From: Bacteroidota bacterium
Lineage (GTDB): Bacteria > Bacteroidota > Bacteroidia > Bacteroidales > UBA10428
Direction: 5' to 3'
DNA length: 7,337 bases
Assembly (NCBI GenBank): GCA_029268165.1
Contig: JAJUGM010000163.1
Span: 1 to 7,337, forward strand
Shown here: in pieces, positions 6,912-7,337 of the stretch
Layout: every line of letters begins with the position of its first letter
How positions within the stretch are numbered: the first letter of the stretch is position 1
Position numbers and translations under genes: made by a program
Notes under the pieces: model-generated
What the model was told of the DNA's origin: nothing
The model's database searches: none
The model's input: only the letters and a program-made list of their open reading frames with translations

Positions 6912-6938
6912 GTTTATTTAGTTCATAATTAAAAAAAC
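6912..6938. promoter_or_regulatory. Candidate regulator operator, site B (at the operon promoter)
   Basis: A 27-bp imperfect palindrome with arms GTTTATTTAGTT and AATTAAAAAAAC around CAT. The arms are complementary at 10 of 12 positions. It begins 4 bp upstream of the -7 element and covers the spacer and the -33 region, so a bound dimer would be expected to block RNA polymerase. It shares 23 of 27 positions with site A at 6381-6407. The four half-sites give a consensus GTTTWTTTAGTT. The role is inferred from position and symmetry. Confidence 0.5.
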
Positions 6939-7005
6939 ATAAAATTATTCTTTAATTTTTCAATGAACCTGAAACTAAATGCAAATCTACATGTTTGCTC
7001 AACCA

Positions 7006-7060
7006 GATAAACCAGAAATCGGCGAACAGGGAAAAATTCCCGGCAAAAGGCTGGTTTATT
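7006..7060. repeat. Nested hairpin in the divergent intergenic region
   Basis: ATAAACCAG at 7007-7015 pairs perfectly with CTGGTTTAT at 7051-7059, and a G-T pair (7006 with 7060) can extend the stem to 10. Inside the loop a second stem forms: GGGAA at 7029-7033 with TTCCC at 7037-7041. No T-run follows in either direction, so it is not a clear terminator. It may be a protein-binding palindrome or a small cruciform; its role is unknown. Confidence 0.35.
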
Positions 7061-7163
7061 TATATCAATTGCATACACGAAAAAGTGCTATTACTCGGTT
7101 TGTGAATGCGTCAGAATAATCTCAAAACCCGAAACTTGTGGATTGATACTTATTGTAGCAACT

Positions 7164-7171
7164 TAATTTTG
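7164..7171 (+). promoter_or_regulatory. Possible rightward promoter, -7 element
   Basis: TAATTTTG fits the Bacteroidota -7 consensus TAnnTTTG. A partial -33 match, ATTG at 7142-7145, lies 18 bp upstream. Transcription would start near 7178, giving a leader of about 90 nt to the ATG at 7267. Orientation and distance suit the gene at the right edge. The match is short and AT-rich, so confidence is moderate to low. Confidence 0.4.
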
Positions 7172-7266
7172 TCCTTAAACCAATTCTTTAAACCCCGTTT
7201 GTATTTTTTCTTTTAAAATTTTATTTTTAACCATCGTTATGATGAGCCATGTTATGTTATCAGTAT

Positions 7267-7337
7267 ATGCTTGTTAAAATCCGCAACGCCGTATTTTTAT
7301 TCCTGCTTTTCCTTTCTATTCCCTCATCAGCCATTGA
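7267..7337 (+). CDS. Start of an exported protein, cut by the window edge
   Basis: Only the first 23 codons are visible, with no stop before the edge. They read as a classic Sec signal peptide: a basic start (MLVKIRN), a hydrophobic core (AVFLFLLFL), then SIPSSA, a good signal-peptidase site just before the edge. The protein is therefore probably periplasmic, outer-membrane or secreted; its function cannot be told. An in-frame ATG at 7249 would add six residues (MLCYQY) ahead of the signal and is less likely. An in-frame TGA at 7243-7245 closes the frame upstream. No Shine-Dalgarno site is seen, as is usual in this phylum. It is transcribed away from the efflux operon. Confidence 0.6.
   Translation, partial: MLVKIRNAVFLFLLFLSIPSSAI

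Larger units (their letters stand above)
6878..7266. other. Divergent intergenic region
   Basis: About 390 bases lie between the leftward efflux operon and a rightward gene at the window edge. From left to right they hold the operon's -7 element (6900-6907), operator candidate B (6912-6938), a nested hairpin (7006-7060), and a possible rightward promoter (7164-7171). I see no open reading frame with coding character and no RNA gene. The part at 6939-7005 is plain AT-rich DNA in which I see nothing specific. Confidence 0.6.

Noticed and set aside
7029..7041. Intrinsic terminator at the GGGAA/TTCCC hairpin
   Set aside because: The stem is 5 bp with a 3-base loop and no T-run follows on either strand, so it does not meet the usual form of a terminator.

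Overview
The window looks like part of a Bacteroidota chromosome, most likely Bacteroidales or a relative. The evidence is AT-rich DNA with very AT-rich intergenic stretches, few recognisable Shine-Dalgarno sites, a clear TAnnTTTG-type -7 element (TATCTTTG, minus strand, 6907-6900), and a gene set of GbsR/MarR-like regulator, TolC-like protein, lipoprotein adaptor and AcrB-like pump that is familiar from this phylum. I see no RNA gene, CRISPR array or insertion sequence.

Almost all of the window is one leftward (minus-strand) tripartite efflux operon. In transcription order it holds a GbsR/MarR-type winged-helix regulator (6877-6407), a TolC-family outer-membrane channel (6356-4974), an HlyD/AcrA-type adaptor lipoprotein (4953-3895), an AcrB-like RND permease of the drug/amphiphile class (3844-728), and a small PII-like protein (712-419). 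The gaps are 50, 20, 50 and 15 nt. Proton-driven efflux would run from the RND pump through the lipid-anchored adaptor and out through the TolC channel. The regulator probably controls the operon, and the PII-like protein is a candidate post-translational regulator of the pump.

The main find is a pair of similar 27-bp imperfect palindromes. One (6912-6938) lies just upstream of the regulator's -7 element. The other (6381-6407) lies in the gap between the regulator and the TolC gene. They agree at 23 of 27 positions, and each has two 12-bp arms around a 3-bp centre. They are good candidates for the regulator's operators, implying autoregulation and possibly a second control point before the structural genes. 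A lone half-site (3851-3862) lies just before the pump gene.

The left 418 bases have no convincing gene but contain several inverted repeats. Two of these (314-377 and 228-274) look like tandem terminators for the efflux operon. A third (63-123) is a GC-rich inverted repeat of unknown role. The right intergenic region (6878-7266) holds the operon promoter, an operator candidate, a nested hairpin (7006-7060) and a possible rightward promoter (7164-7171). That promoter faces the start of a gene cut by the window edge (from 7267), of which only a signal peptide is visible.
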